A DNA stretch of 64,000 nt, taken from assembly GCA_027604505.1 (NCBI GenBank), contig JADIIX010000027.1, positions 124,001 through 188,000 of the forward strand, in the 5' to 3' direction. Shown here in pieces: positions 1-12,700 of the stretch. The notes beneath the pieces were generated by a model, which had not been told where the DNA came from, searched no databases, and saw nothing but the letters and a program-made list of their open reading frames with translations. Position numbers and translations under genes: made by a program. How positions within the stretch are numbered: position 1 is the first letter of the stretch; every line of letters starts with the position of its first letter. The DNA is from Gonapodya sp. JEL0774. Lineage: Eukaryota > Monoblepharomycota > Monoblepharidomycetes > Monoblepharidales > Gonapodyaceae.

Positions 1-281
1 AGCAGGGTGGTCACATCGTCATCTCAATTAAGGTGAGGAGCGTTCCCCATAATCGATTGGCGCTCGAATCTGACCCCCATTGACCGCGTAATCGGAACAT
101 ACACTTATAGGCTAACTGCATTGATTCGACCGTAGACGCCGCCACTGTGTTTGCACGTGAAGTTAAGAAGCTACAAGAGGAAAAGATCAAACCTCGTGAG
201 CAGCTGACTCTGGAACCTTATGAGCGGGATCACGCCATTGTGGTTGGAGAGTACAGGTCTCAGAAGAAGAAGGACAAATGA
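1..281 (+). CDS. 3' end of an unidentified gene
   Basis: Two exons give one open frame: from the window edge to 32, and 111-281. The intron is GTGAGG...TTATAG with a CTAAC-like branch site just after it. The only other nearby acceptor (at 135) would leave TAA in frame, so 110 is preferred. The visible 67 residues end in a lysine-rich tail (KKKDK) preceded by a short charged, possibly helical stretch. I do not recognise the family. The 5' part lies outside the window. Confidence 0.45.
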
Positions 282-546
282 ATGATTGGAAGGTAACGGG
301 CATTACATGGCGGTATACGTGCACTTTGCTAGTCTTTTGGAATTTGGAGCCTTCGGGCGTTTGTATCAATTGCAATCATTTTAGAAAATGATCCATTTGT
401 CCGTGACCCTCGAGGATACCGAGTATGACAAAGGAACAACTGCCACCTTGGCTGCAGTGCCTGATCGATTGGCGGCCTCACCTGCACAAATCCACAATCC
501 CACTGCCACTGCTGGATGCTCAGCAGCCTCAGATTGTCTTATTGAT

Positions 547-3108
547 ATGGGTAACCTTCTTGGGAAGGAAGAGGAAATCGATTACGAAGGAGAAGGTAAG
601 ACTTCAGTCCCATGGTGGAATCTGGGACGGGACTGCCCCTGGGGTTGGGAACTTCCGATCATCCATGAAATCAAGCGAATTATTGAATGCGCCTCGCATC
701 TGAAAGCGATAATAAGACAGTGATTGGTGCTTGCATGGTCTGGGACTCACCCCACAAGTTTTCCCTTTGTGGTCTTGCTGATATCCCCTCTTCACCAAAA
801 CTTCTCGACCATCAAATGTTTCACGTCATTTGGGATTCGACGCATTACTACCTGTCTAGTCGATTTAAACTGGTTCAATCTGCTGCGATGTGTCGGGAAG
901 GGTGCGTTTGGGAAGGTGAGCAACGAACTCGGATGTTCACACACTGGAAGAGGTGGCGCCGTGCGAACTCGCTGAAAAGGTTCTGGTTCAGCGAATTTCA
1001 CGCTGATGTATGAACAGCTTCTTCGGCGTGCCAACCTTCGGGTCTTCCTATTCGTGGGGAAGGCTGCAAAAGTTGACTGAACTTGATGTTCGTTGTTGGC
1101 ACCGAAATATCTCAACCAGGTCCGAATCGTGGAACGTCGAGACACAAAGCAAATCTACGCGCTCAAGTACATCAACAAATATCAATGCATCAAAATGAAA
1201 GCAGTTCATAACATTCTGCGAGAGCGGGCGCTTCTCGAAGAACTCCAACATCCGTTCCTCGTCAACCTTCGCTACGCATTCCAGGACGATGAAAATATGT
1301 TCATGGTGATCGATCTCATGATGGGAGGAGACTTGCGTTTCCACCTTGATCGGACTGGGGGTTTTACAGAGGCGCAGCTTCGCTTTTACGCTGCCGAAAT
1401 CAGTCTTGTGCTTGCTTACATGCACAAACGGAGAATTGTGCACAGGGACCTGAAGCCAGACAATCGTAAGTCTGTTCGCGTGAGGGTGAACCTTGGGTGG
1501 TGTTGTCATCCGTGGTTTTCCCGAAGTCTTATTGGATGAGCGTGGACATTGCCACATAACGGACTTCAACATAGCTGCTCAATTTGATGAGAGCAAGTTG
1601 CTTAAATCACATAGTGGTACCCTGGCTTATATGGGTAAGTGGGCGTACCTGTCTCTCACTTTTTCATTGCTCTCATACCAACATATCGCTGAACTTGTCA
1701 AGCCCCAGAAGTGTTTGAGTCAAACGGCTATACCTACACAGTAGATTGGTGGAGCTTAGGCGCCTCTTTATATGAATGCTTATACGGACGGGTATGTTTA
1801 GTCCGACCGTATTTGGGCGAAAGCAGCTTATCCCCATGTTCTTCAATGTTAGCGACCATTCCATGGAGTTACCAACGAAGAGCTGACGAACAACATCCGT
1901 ACCAAAACCCTAGAGTTCCCCACCCACAACTTGGTAACGAAAAAATCCCTGAACGTGTCCAAGGACTGCATATCGTTTGTGCAAGGCCTGTTAGAACGCG
2001 ATATTCGAAAGCGAATGGGCTGCACTACCGGTAGAGGAAACCTAGATGACGTCACAACACACCCATGGTTTTCTGGAATCGATTTTGATCGACTGGGAAA
2101 GAAAGAGTACACTGCACCATTTATACCGGACGTTAGCATCGATGGTGAAAAGTCCTTCATTTGGGAGTTCGCACCGCTGATGCTCGTCATTACCTTCAGG
2201 CCAACCACTCGAACTTCGACGCCATGCATGATCTCGAGGAATTGTTACTCGAAGAAAACCCTCTGACACATCGACCTCGAAAAAAGAAGCCGGAGCAAAA
2301 ACCGGGGGAGAATGGGACCAACTCCACTAGTCCTGCTTCACCTACCACTCCGGATGGATCCCCCACTGACGAAAGCACAAACCAGGAAACCGTTGAAAAG
2401 AAAAAGAAGTCTAGAACAGAACAAGAGTTGGAGTTCATTGATACCAACTTCGCGGTCTTCGATTATCACAAGTCTGAGCGCTATAAAGGTAAGCGATTCA
2501 ACGGCAGACCACCGATTCAATGCTTATGAGCCACTAAATAATTGCTTGCAGATGAGGTGGCTGCTGAGCAGCTAGCAGCTGCAGCCAAAGTGAATCAGTC
2601 GCATGAAGGTTCTCGGCGGGCGTCCAAAGGTTCCAAGAGTTCGAAAAGTTCTCCAGCCTCTGTTGTTGCACCCGCCACATTGGCGGCACTTCCTTTACCT
2701 CCTTTGCCGTCCGACCTGTACGAGGGACCACCCGGAAGTACGCCCACCGGACCGCAGGTTCCAGCCAACGTGAGCGTGGGCGTAGGATTCAGGAGACTCG
2801 GGAGGGACTCTGAATTCCACGCAGTCGAATCCGAAATTTCTCAGCCTGTGCGTTCCGTTTCCCTCTCTGATCGAGGCCAAAAGTTGCGGAAAGAATCTGA
2901 AAAGCCTAGAGCGAAGAGCGCGGCGGCGGTGCATCCGCAGATTGCCTGCGGGGCCGGTCAACCTTCGAGTTCTGAGAATCGGAAGAAGAGCATATTTGGC
3001 GGCGTCCGTCTGTTCAAGAAGAGCAACAAAGATAGGGCCAAAGAGAGTGACCCTACTACAGTTGTTTCATCAAGACCCGTTATGGGCACATTATCTCCGG
3101 ACATGTAG
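547..3108 (+). CDS. STK32/YANK-like Ser/Thr protein kinase
   Basis: Eight exons (547-595, 860-915, 1120-1465, 1527-1634, 1703-1791, 1853-2131, 2200-2488, 2552-3108) join into 590 aa. The start MGNLLGKEEE carries Gly2, a likely N-myristoylation site as in STK32 kinases. The kinase domain shows the glycine loop GKGAFGK, the ALKYI lysine, the catalytic loop HRDLKPDN, DFN in place of DFG (usual in the YANK family), a YMAPE activation segment and a PWF motif near the C-lobe end. An LEELLLEENPL segment typical of STK32 follows, then about 280 Ser/Pro/Lys-rich residues without a recognised domain. I infer a membrane-associated AGC-type kinase; its substrates cannot be read from sequence. Introns are 60-265 nt. 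Confidence 0.85.
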
Positions 3109-3453
3109 TCTGCGAATGGTTTTGGAGGGTTCTGATAGTCGTTGTACAGGAGCCTTTAATTTAATGTGGCATCCAGATTACGCCTTGTTGAAATTGAAAT
3201 GAATGCTGACACTCCATGATCAAGGGATGTAACCTCAATAATGTCGCTGATTATGTGTATCCGATTGCGGGGCCAGACCAACAGTGAGAAGCGAATTAAT
3301 CCGAACCCCATAAGGCATTGCAAACATTATCTCCCGAGTGCAACAGGGGCATTCAATCATATTGCTAGGTAGGGCCCTACAGCGATATCTGGCAAGCTCG
3401 ATTTCAAACTGCGGCTTAGAATGCCGCATGAGTAGTTAAGCGTCCATAAGCGT

Positions 3454-4159
3454 CTAAATGTCCGCGACCTTCATTCCTGCCGTCCGCTTCGCTTTCTGGA
3501 ACAACTCCTTGTTGTCATCATCCACGAACACAAGGCCGGGTGTCACGTATCGTTTAGTGTGATACACTGGCTCCGCAGAACCTTCGGCAAACTTCCCATC
3601 CTTGGTAAGACCAGGCACTGGGTCATGGAGCGACCCTGGAACAAAGCCTTCCACTCCTTGCATCACTTCTGCCTCACGGGTGGCGAGTGCATCAAGTCGG
3701 CGAACAGTATCGCGGTCGGTCTCTGCCTGCAGAAGAGGGACCAGGTGAACTCTCGACCACGTTTTCTCGCGACGGAGCTCCCTGCGACGCGAGGGCGCCG
3801 CAGCGAGGCCAATGAAGTAGATTATAGCACATTGTGCGAGGTTAAATGGGGAGAGAAATGGTCATCAACGTGCAAATGGGAAATCGATGGCGAGCGACGA
3901 GGAATTGCCGTCACGATCCGGATCGACGGTCAACCGTCAGCTGCAATCTTGACACTACTTTCTCCAAAACATGCGCGTGAGCAACGCACCTCCTCTCGGC
4001 ATTAAGCTCTCCTACTTTTGAGAATCCCCAAGCACTGACAAGGGCTCCAGTGACGAACAGGAAAGCTCCAGACGGACCCTTCTTGGGCAGATGACGCGCA
4101 AAGCGGACGGGCGCAAAGCCGCCAGGTGGCGGAAGATCCTGGCGGGGTGGTGCGGCCAT
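3454..4159 (-). CDS. NADH dehydrogenase subunit NDUFA13 (GRIM-19)
   Basis: Two exons (4159-3990, 3781-3454) encode 165 aa. The N-terminus MAAPPRQDLPPPGGF matches the conserved DMPPPGGY start of NDUFA13/B16.6. A single hydrophobic segment (about residues 31-50) follows, then the NAERR/ELRREK stretch, VPLLQAETDRD and a C-terminal YHTKRYVTPG, all typical of the family. Known role: accessory subunit of mitochondrial complex I, anchored in the inner membrane by that one helix. The start at 4159 matches the family N-terminus; a longer upstream reading frame is not needed. It is divergent from the gene at 4269 with 109 bp between the two starts, probably a shared promoter region. Confidence 0.9.
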
Positions 4160-4268
4160 TGGAACAAATGTGGTGAGAGACTCTACAAAATGACTGATGC
4201 ACAAATAATGTGTTGGGGTTGTTTTTAAAAAGTGTCCCATTTCGACTTATAACCAAATATTTTGCCTC

Positions 4269-4770
4269 ATGTCCTCAAAGGACTCAACGCTTCTTGCCGT
4301 GAATGGCACTTTGATGCGGGGACTCGAGCTGAACCCGAATCTCACGTCGATCGGCTCCCAATTTGTACGGGAAACCACAACTGAGCCCACATATCGCCTT
4401 TGGTCTATAGAAGATGTACATCCTGCTATGCAGCGGGTGCAATCGGGTGGTACCTCCGTTGTTGTAGAGGTTTGGGACGTTCCAAACGTAGGCTTGGCCT
4501 CTCTATTGCTCAAAGAGCCGCCTGGTAGGTGATAAGCTGATCGCCAATGTTGTATGATCAATTCATAGACTCTAACGATATGTATGCACGCTTTTTTTGT
4601 CACGACTGTGCTGGTCTTGTCATCAAGGGCTCACGATTGGCAAGGTGAAGCTCTGTGATGGCGAAGAAGTTCTGGGCGTTCTGGGCGAGGCTATTCTTTG
4701 TGAGCAAAAGGGAACAGAGATAACCAAATTTCGTGGCTGGAAAGCTTATATCGCATCTCGGGTTGCCTGA
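4269..4770 (+). CDS. allophanate-hydrolase C-terminal-like small protein
   Basis: Two exons (4269-4524, 4628-4770) encode 132 aa. Recognisable motifs are YRLWSIEDVHPAMQRV, a VEVWDVP strand, LLLKEPPGLTIGKVKL across the splice junction, and GWKAYIASR at the C-terminus. These match the gamma-glutamylcyclotransferase-like fold found at the C-terminus of allophanate hydrolase and as stand-alone fungal proteins. No amidase domain is attached, so it cannot be a full allophanate hydrolase. Its substrate is unknown. It faces NDUFA13 head to head. Confidence 0.8.
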
Positions 4771-5002
4771 GCTAGTGTCAGTTTCACGAATGAACTCACT
4801 CAGACTTCAACATTTTCCTCAAGAAAGGTGTTCTCAAGAGAAACGCAGTATATATGATATGTCAATATCTTCAATTATGATTTTCGCGATGTATGAACAA
4901 TTCGGGACTTCTCCACATCTTTATCGGTGGAGTCTGAAGAATCTCCGAAGCAGGGACGAGAGGGGACCTATTGTCCTGATCGTCTGCTAACACTTGATCG
5001 CA

Positions 5003-7120
5003 ATGATTCCAACGCTCTATTCCCCAATCAAACGGCTATTCTTGGTGGCTTTCGCTGTTGTAGCGGCGTTCAGTGCTGCTGGATGCATTTATGGGTGAGA
5101 AAGTTTCTCCGATCACCTTTCAAGGATTTCGCGGCCAGATGTCTCACCACAGACATTTTCCTTTCTGTGGGCCTCAATCGTGATGGTTTGTCATGATAAT
5201 TTATACTTTGCCTCTGGTTTCTGTCCATCGCAGATTCGCGGGACTGAAAGAAGTGTTGCTTGCGGAAGGGGTTTACTCTGAGCTGTGTGGGGAAACCGAT
5301 CCGAAACCCTGCACTCCACAATGTAGGCTTCCGTTTTCTTGAATGTTTCTACCAAGCTTACCTCAGGCTTCAGTACTTAGGTTGGCACTGATGTTCAGTG
5401 CCTCGGCACTAGCATCTGCTTGCTTCCAGGTGAGGCCGGGCATACGAAATTTAAGTTCTCTGTCGTGAAACTGACGTACTTGTGGGGATTCGTCGTCATA
5501 GTTTCCGTCCGGCATCATTCTTGATGCAATCGGACCTCGGCGAGCGTTCACTCTCGCAGCCATATTATTTAGCGGTGGCACTTTGCTCATGTCGTCGTCG
5601 AGTCTTGGTGAGAAATGCTTCTCTTCACTCTTTGAAGACATAATCACTGCACAATTCGCTCGCAGACTTTGACGGCTTCACACCGGGCTTTGTTCTCCTT
5701 GGAATTTCCGGACTTCTGATGTACATGTCAATTATTCATATCTCTGTGTCGTTCCCTTCTCGCGCTGGTCTGCTCTTGGCAATGATTTCTGGGGCATTCG
5801 ACGCGAGTGGTATTGTATTCCCCGCGTACGAATGGGTCTATGAGGCTTTTGGCTGGAAGCCAACTGACTTTTTCCGCACCTACACAAGCGTTCCACTCTT
5901 GTTACTCATTGGTAAGTAGAAAAAATGTTTTGCAACAGAGGTACGATTCCAACAATTCTCTTGCGTCGACAAGCCGGCATCCTGCTTCAACCATCAGAGT
6001 CATTTGAGTGGGCAAGCGATGATCCTTTACCGATCGAGTCAACTGGCTCTGTAGCTGTGGAAGACGAGTTCACTCAATCACTCCACAAAGTCCACTCGGA
6101 CGATACGATCACCCCGCAGCTGTACGCATCTTCTTCTTCTGAAAGGACGCCTCTTTTGGATGAGGAGTCTCAAGTGCAACCACCAGGACATGGGAGCGGC
6201 CCCAGTCGTCTTTCGCAACGAGAGATGTTTGTCCAGTCCATGACAGTCATGGAGCAACTCAGAACACCCGAGTTTGTTCTTAACGCCACATGGATCTTTC
6301 TCACGACTGTAAGGATCAATTTTTACATTGCGACTCTTGGCGAGCAACTCGGAGAAAAGCAAGCTCCCGGAGAAGAAGCCATGAGGGACTCAATTGTTGC
6401 AGTTTTCAACATTGCCAACTCCATCGGAGCCGTTGCAATGATCGTGCCAATGGGGTAGTAAGTTGATCTGTTCGGTGCTGATGATGACTCGGCCTCAGTG
6501 ATCACGTTCATTAGTTTGATTGATACATACCCACTGTACTTGAACTTTCTCGTTCAATACTTTGCTTTTGCATTTCCGTTCGCTATCCTAGGGTGAGTTC
6601 TCGGAGTTATTAGAGAACATCCCGAGATATTCCTTTGAGCTCTTTACAGGTTGCTTCCGAGTCTAAAAGCTCAGTTCGCTACCGCAATTCTTGGTGGCCT
6701 GATACGACCATTCAGTGAGTTGCTTCGAAGTTTCCGCACGAATCAAATTACAAGAATCCCCAATATGTTTGATTGTTTCCCAGTGTATACCACGACCATT
6801 CAATTTGCATCTCAGACTTTCGGTTTCAAGACCTTTGGTCGTGTGTTCGGCCTCCAGATGTTTATCGCGTCTCTCTGTAACCTTCTGCAGGTGGGATGAA
6901 GCTATGTAATACTCAATTTCTTTCATCCTAATCACTACGTTCATCCAACGCACAGTATTTTCTCTCTTGGGTGGCGCTCGATGTCATGGGCGGCCATTTC
7001 TTTTGGGTGAATGTTTTTCTGTCTGTGCTGCAGGTGATGGTTCTCGCGCTTCCCATTTACTTATACGAGGTGGGGAAGCAAGAACACGATCAGCAAATCA
7101 CGAATGGAAAGATGACTTGA
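5003..7120 (+). CDS. MFS transporter, Fmp42/SLC43-like
   Basis: Ten exons (5003-5094, 5234-5322, 5374-5429, 5502-5607, 5666-5911, 5941-6457, 6515-6592, 6650-6714, 6784-6890, 6956-7120) close in frame to 506 aa. About twelve hydrophobic helices are visible, split by a hydrophilic loop (about residues 205-300, containing SSSSERTPLLDEES). The IILDAIGPRRAF segment after TM2 is the MFS loop 2-3 signature, and FGWKPTDFFRTY resembles fungal Fmp42 and SLC43 amino-acid transporter relatives. I infer a plasma- or organelle-membrane solute transporter; the substrate is not readable. The splice at the start of exon 6 and at 6457/6515 was chosen because other sites give stops. An acidic ERTPLL motif in the loop could be a sorting signal. 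Confidence 0.8.
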
Positions 7121-7344
7121 ACTGTACTGTGTGTTATCAAAGAGGTAGAACTATTCAATCCAGAGTATTTTTGATTGTGTCCCGACAAAACGAAGACGTG
7201 GAAGAATCAGGTCACGTGACATGCCCTGATTTGAGAATCCGTCACCGTCTCTCTGCGAAACTCCTCCGATTCTCATAATCATCAACTGCTTACCCGTTTT
7301 CCGCTCTGGTTCGCATTTTACGAGGTTCTGTTTGACGCATAAAG

Positions 7345-9364
7345 ATGCTTTCCGATCAGAAGGCCAATCGAGTATCCCAGCAGAGCGGGAGGGATGGGAC
7401 ATTGTCCAACACTGTTCAGAAAAGTCGAACGACGTTCATCAAGAAGGGTACCAGCGAGATTAAAGGGTTATCCAAGTTGGCCCAACCTCCGAGGCAGAAT
7501 CTTCAGCCTAGTCAAACACAAAAGGTCCAGTCACTTCAGGAACAAGGACGAGGGCTTAAACGTTTTCGGGGTGACGGAACAGCTGATCTGGACTCGGATT
7601 CAGATCTATCGGCTCCGGACAACTCAAGAGGCTTGATTGGGGCACACAGCGGAAAGAACAAGGTTGCCCGGATGGACTCAGGCCCTCATCAGCGATACCA
7701 AAACGGTACTCAGAGAAATGCCACATTCCAGTCGCAGACAGTGAGCCAACAACCGACGAGTTCTAAACAGCAAGTGTCCGGGGTCAACCACAACACTAGG
7801 GTCTCTCAAGCGCCCCGCGCGGCTTTTCAGCAACCCTCAACGAGATATACACAAGATGAGGATGAATTTATGGAGGAGACAGAGTGTGAGGTGCGTTTTT
7901 GAGAATGGAACTAGTATCACTCAGGGCATGTGACAAGGAGTCAAACTGCTTCTAATGACAACTGAGGAGTCAAGAAAGTTGGCTTCAAAATACTGCCTCT
8001 TTGTGTCGATGTCATTTGGATCTGAAATGACGGTTAATGAACCGAGATCTCACATCAATTGGACTGAAGTTCTGTCGTTTTGTAAGATGGATAAGCTTCA
8101 CCCTTTTCGCCTCATTCACCGGCTCTTGTTTCCAGGAAAGCGACTTCCAGGAGACCAACTATTCTTTGACAGAGAACCCGATGAGCAGCTATCGCAAGCA
8201 CTCTGATCTCAGCAGAGACATCGACGGGGACGCAAGCTACCACCCAGATACTGGTGAAGAGGCAAGCTACCACCCTGATACTGGTGAAGACACCGACGCC
8301 CAAGACGAAGATGAAATGTTAGAGGGTGATCTCGAGGAAGAAGATGACCATGATCTCGAGGATGCACAAGACGAGAACGAGCAGCACGAGGTTCCCGCAC
8401 CACAATACTCCGTTGACCAACACCAAGGCGCCAATCTGGCATCGGCGATGATGTATTCCGGTGAAATTGATGAAGCTATAGACTCAGACACTGGTATTAA
8501 CGACTTCGGAAACTACAACAACCCAACCCAGTCGCAGCACGTTCAATCTTTCCCATACAACTTGGATCAAAAGCTCGGATCCACCACAATTATTGGTGAT
8601 GACGTTAGCCGAGGTGGTGAGACTGACACGGAGTCAGAAGTGCCATCAGCAGTCTCTGCAACAGGAGGCGAAACCGAGGAAGTACATAACCATCCCCGTC
8701 CACAGTCAGCCATTGCGTCCCGTGAGGTTGATATTGAAGGTGAAGGAGGAAGCGAAGAAGTGGAGGAAGAATACACACAGGAACAAGCGGCATACATGTT
8801 TGAAGGTGTCGTGGTTGCGGGCCACACGCAAGGGTCTGCGGATAGACAAATGGATGCGGGCTCATTGTTTGACGCTGGACGCCCACTATTTCCCCCTGAG
8901 GACAGAGTGATGATTCCGAAATCATCAGAGGAAGCGGAGACAATGATTGAGTGTGAGTAGGATCTTCCATGGCGGGTACTGTTTGTCTTTCTCCTTGTAC
9001 AATTAAACCTGCAAACGCGGATACCTCAGCGTTTAAGGTCTCTCTGTCGACTTCGCTGGCACGTTCACTTTCATCGATTCGGTAAGAGAACTGGAGGCTC
9101 ACGTTCCACTCTGATCTCCACTAAGATCAACGTGCAAATCTCAGGAATCTCCCACAAACTTCATTCGCATGTCAGAGGCATCTTTCCGTTCGGCAGGATG
9201 TACTGCGTTCCCGCGAAGACGCTGCTTTACGGTACGAATCTGAATTAAAGCAAGGAAAATTGCTTTTTGAGCCGGGCAAGAGATCTGGAGGAGCCAAAGG
9301 TCCTCAAGGGGGCGAGATTTTGCAACTCAAAGATGATTCTTTGAGAGAGCAATCGAGGAGTTGA
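7345..9364 (+). CDS. acidic, low-complexity protein of unknown function
   Basis: Four exons (7345-7890, 8136-8952, 9030-9081, 9145-9364) give about 544 aa. The first third is basic and Gln/Ser-rich (residues about 1-160), then a long Asp/Glu-rich region (about 185-450) includes a tandem SYHPDTGE duplication. The C-terminal exon (SVRQDVLRSREDAALRYESE) looks able to form a short coiled coil. The layout (disordered acidic N-terminus, then coiled coil) is loosely like checkpoint adaptors such as ATRIP, but I see no diagnostic motif and do not assign it. More coding sequence may exist in 9365-9520, where a short open frame continues in another phase. Confidence 0.5.
8232..8291 (+). repeat. 30-nt in-frame tandem duplication
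   Basis: Two adjacent 30-nt copies (8232-8261 and 8262-8291) differ at one or two bases and encode ASYHPDTGE twice inside the acidic protein. This looks like a recent slippage-type duplication. Confidence 0.9.
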
Positions 9365-9746
9365 AGGGAGTAGGAGGGAGAAAGAACATTTTCGAGTGTG
9401 ATGGTTCGTTCGATTAGCTTGGCAGACAAAGAGGGGGGTAGTTGTTCGGAACTTGTGGAATTTCAGCAGTTGATTCAGCTCTCGTACCCAAATCATGATG
9501 GGTTTATGATTGTTAGGTGCACATGTTGAACTGTTGGCATTATTTCAGTCTACGTGCCGGGAAAGTCTTAAAACCGGCGAGAACATACGACGACCACCTG
9601 CCATCCAACTTTCACCCGTTATCGCGCCAAACCTCGATAAACACACACTCACCAAGGGCTGACGATCTGAACAAACGAAATTCGTCGTGCCACTCGGATC
9701 GTACTTGAGACCTCAGCAGCGTTGAACAGTGCGAGTGATACAAGGA

Positions 9747-12700
9747 ATGACCATCTTCGCTTTCGTAGTCGACAACTCTCCAGGGATGTCAGCCCACTTC
9801 GATCGAGGTTTGACACTCCTGGAAGCAGCGAAAAGTGCTATTGAGACATTTATACGGGCAAGTCTACTGCGAAGAGTCACGATTTGCTGGATTATGCATT
9901 TCAACCATGGTTTTCTGCATTCAGCTTGCTGAGAGTCATAGAAGCCTCACCCCCCTCGACAAGCTCATGCTCGTGTCTTACGATGAGGGCAATAATTTGA
10001 AGTCTTCGCTGCTGGATTCTAAGGAACATTTACTCTCAAAGATCAAAACTATGAAACCGACAGCCGCCTTTGCGGACGCAGACATGGCACTCTGGACTGT
10101 GTTTGACCACTTAAATCTGTACTGGGCCAAATATTTCACGAGCATGCGGTTCGTGAGTCTCTTTGTTGGGTGCGAGGGTAGCATCCCATATTCATTGGGA
10201 ACGCGGCTTTGAGCTCTTCGGCAATAGTACATCTTAATGGTCATGGATGGATGAGCTTACTTGAAATCTGGGAAAGCAAGCCTTGACCTTTGAACTTGGC
10301 TTCCAGGGACGATATACCACCTCAAGCGAGCAAACATTCATACTTTGGTTCACGAACTGTGGCCCTATGAACAGTCGTCGTGATGCGAACGTTCAAGTGG
10401 TGGGCATGGGATCGGCTTTGCATCGATTATTGAGCGGTTATTGACAGGAGTAACAGCTCAGCATCCCTCCCTTGTCTACCCCGGGCGCCACGGCTTTTCA
10501 CGAACCCTTTCGCTGGGATCAGCGTCTTTATACATTTTGTTTGATTGGCGAGGCTCTGAACGAGGAGCTCATTGGTGCACCTCGTCCAGAGCCCCTCCAC
10601 CCCTTGTATGAACAAGCTAAATTAATGGCGGAGGCAACAGGTGGTTCAAGGTACACTTTTAGATCCTGGGTTGAGTTGCTCCGCAACCTGGACAACTTCT
10701 CCGGAAGGAGTGACTTTTGGCCTGGACTTGAGGTGTCAATGAAGGAAGTTCTCAAAGTGGGAGTGACAGCGAAGTGGGAGGAGGTGGATGGTACGTGCAG
10801 TGGTTTCTGAGCTTAAAAGTTCCCGAAAATGGAATGGGTGCACTGTCCCGCACAGGCGAGGGCCGCATAGTCAGTCCATTGGCAATGTCGCTCATCCTAC
10901 GGGACCGGAATCGCACGACTTCTGACATTTACCCCATCCCGGAACCTTTTTGGGTTGGAGAGGGATTGAAAGAACCAGTGAGTAGTCATCTATACCATGT
11001 GTTACCTGCTTTGGATACTCGTTCAAACACGTCCATCGCTCAAGCCCACGGTTGCCACGCACCCAACCATATCCGTCTGCTCGGTACCACTGGATCCTTC
11101 TCAAGTACCTCCTGAGCATTTTCCTAGTGCCAAGCATGTTGTCGAAAGCAACACAGTCCTTGATCGAATTTTGCATGCCACTGATGGGACAGGAGGGGAG
11201 GAACGGAAGTTCCCGATTTACGTTCGGGGCTCCGGATTCAAGGGAGTTTCAAGTGGCTCGTCGAATCTCGGGTTAATGTTCGGATTCCTGAGTGTGAGAA
11301 AGGGGGATGCCAGAAAGAATCGTTTCATGATGGAGATATTACCCTACAACTTCCCCAAGTTCCAAGAGCTCGTTGGTGAGCGAATCCGTCGAAACGAAAA
11401 TAGAGTTGCTTGTTGGGATGGCCTCAAAACTTTATCACTCTGGGCTCTCTCTAGCTGCCTCACGCAGATTGCTCACAACAAGTTCGGATCGCACATCGAA
11501 GGAACGCGCTCTAGCCACCCGATTCCGTGATTACTTCAAAAGTATCCCAGCGTATTATTGGCTGGTGGGTTGCGCTTCGGAATGACACTTCTTCAACTGC
11601 ACCTTCTATTGTATAACTCATCACTGGTTTAGCGGCTCAAAGAGATCTTGCCAACACGAGCCAAAGTCCCTCTGTCCTTATTGCCGACTGATCTCACAGA
11701 TTCTGTACCGAAATTCAGCAGCATTATTCGTCTTAACGAGATCCAAGAGCAAGCAAATTCTGTTTTCAGTGCATTTCCAAAACGTCAGGACATATCGGAG
11801 GTAACTCGCTCCGTAAAATCACATGGTTATTTTCACCGCTCATCAATCAGAATATCAACCCAAGCCACCTAATCGCTTAGCCCCACTTCCATCCCCTCTC
11901 GACATTCGCCAGATTCCTCGTGATCAACTTCAATCCCAAATCAGTTCCTATTTCTCACTGCTCCGTCCTCATCTGGGCCTCCCAAGTCGCTTTCGTCGCC
12001 AGCTCGTCCCTTCTTCTCCGAACGCGGATCCACTCCGCGATTCCAATCAAACGTACACAGAAGTAAACAAGGACGAGGCATATGCGATTGCGCGGCTCAT
12101 GCGTGGGGATCCCCTGGTGCTCAGAAATGCGCGTATGTCGGTGGAAGAAGAGTTTCGGCTGGCTCGCGTTCACTTTGGGAGCCCATATCGGCGGAACCGT
12201 TCCGGTTCGGCCGAGGAGGGTATGCAGACCCTGAACCAGACGGAGGAGATGCCCGCAGTTGAGGGTCCAGGTCGTACCGAGCGGATGACAATCGGTCGTG
12301 CGCGAACCTTGAGCGGCCGCCCGATTGTCGCGAAGGGCAGGGCAGTGCTGGAGGCTCGGGCACCGTCGTTGGTGCATGTTTGGGGTGACGCTGCCGCGAG
12401 GTTTCTGGTCCTTCCTTCTGCCGAATGGAGATTGCGCGACTTAGTCTCAGGGGATATACAGAGAGAAATCAAGCAAACTAGGCTGGATGCGGAGAGACGG
12501 TTGGTTTCGGGAGTGAAACCAATGTCTTTGGCTAGCGCAACAATGGAACATAGCTCTGACGAGTGGAAGTTAGCAAAGGACATCGACGATGCACAGAAGC
12601 TTTTAGGCCACGACGTTGATAGGGCAGACACGCCGGCACCATGGGACGGCGAAGGTAGCCCAGTGGATAGAGAAGACGATGATGAAGAGGCAACGATTGT

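Noticed and set aside
8605-9102. 165-codon minus-strand frame
   Set aside because: Antisense to the acidic gene's exons, whose splice phases agree on the plus strand.
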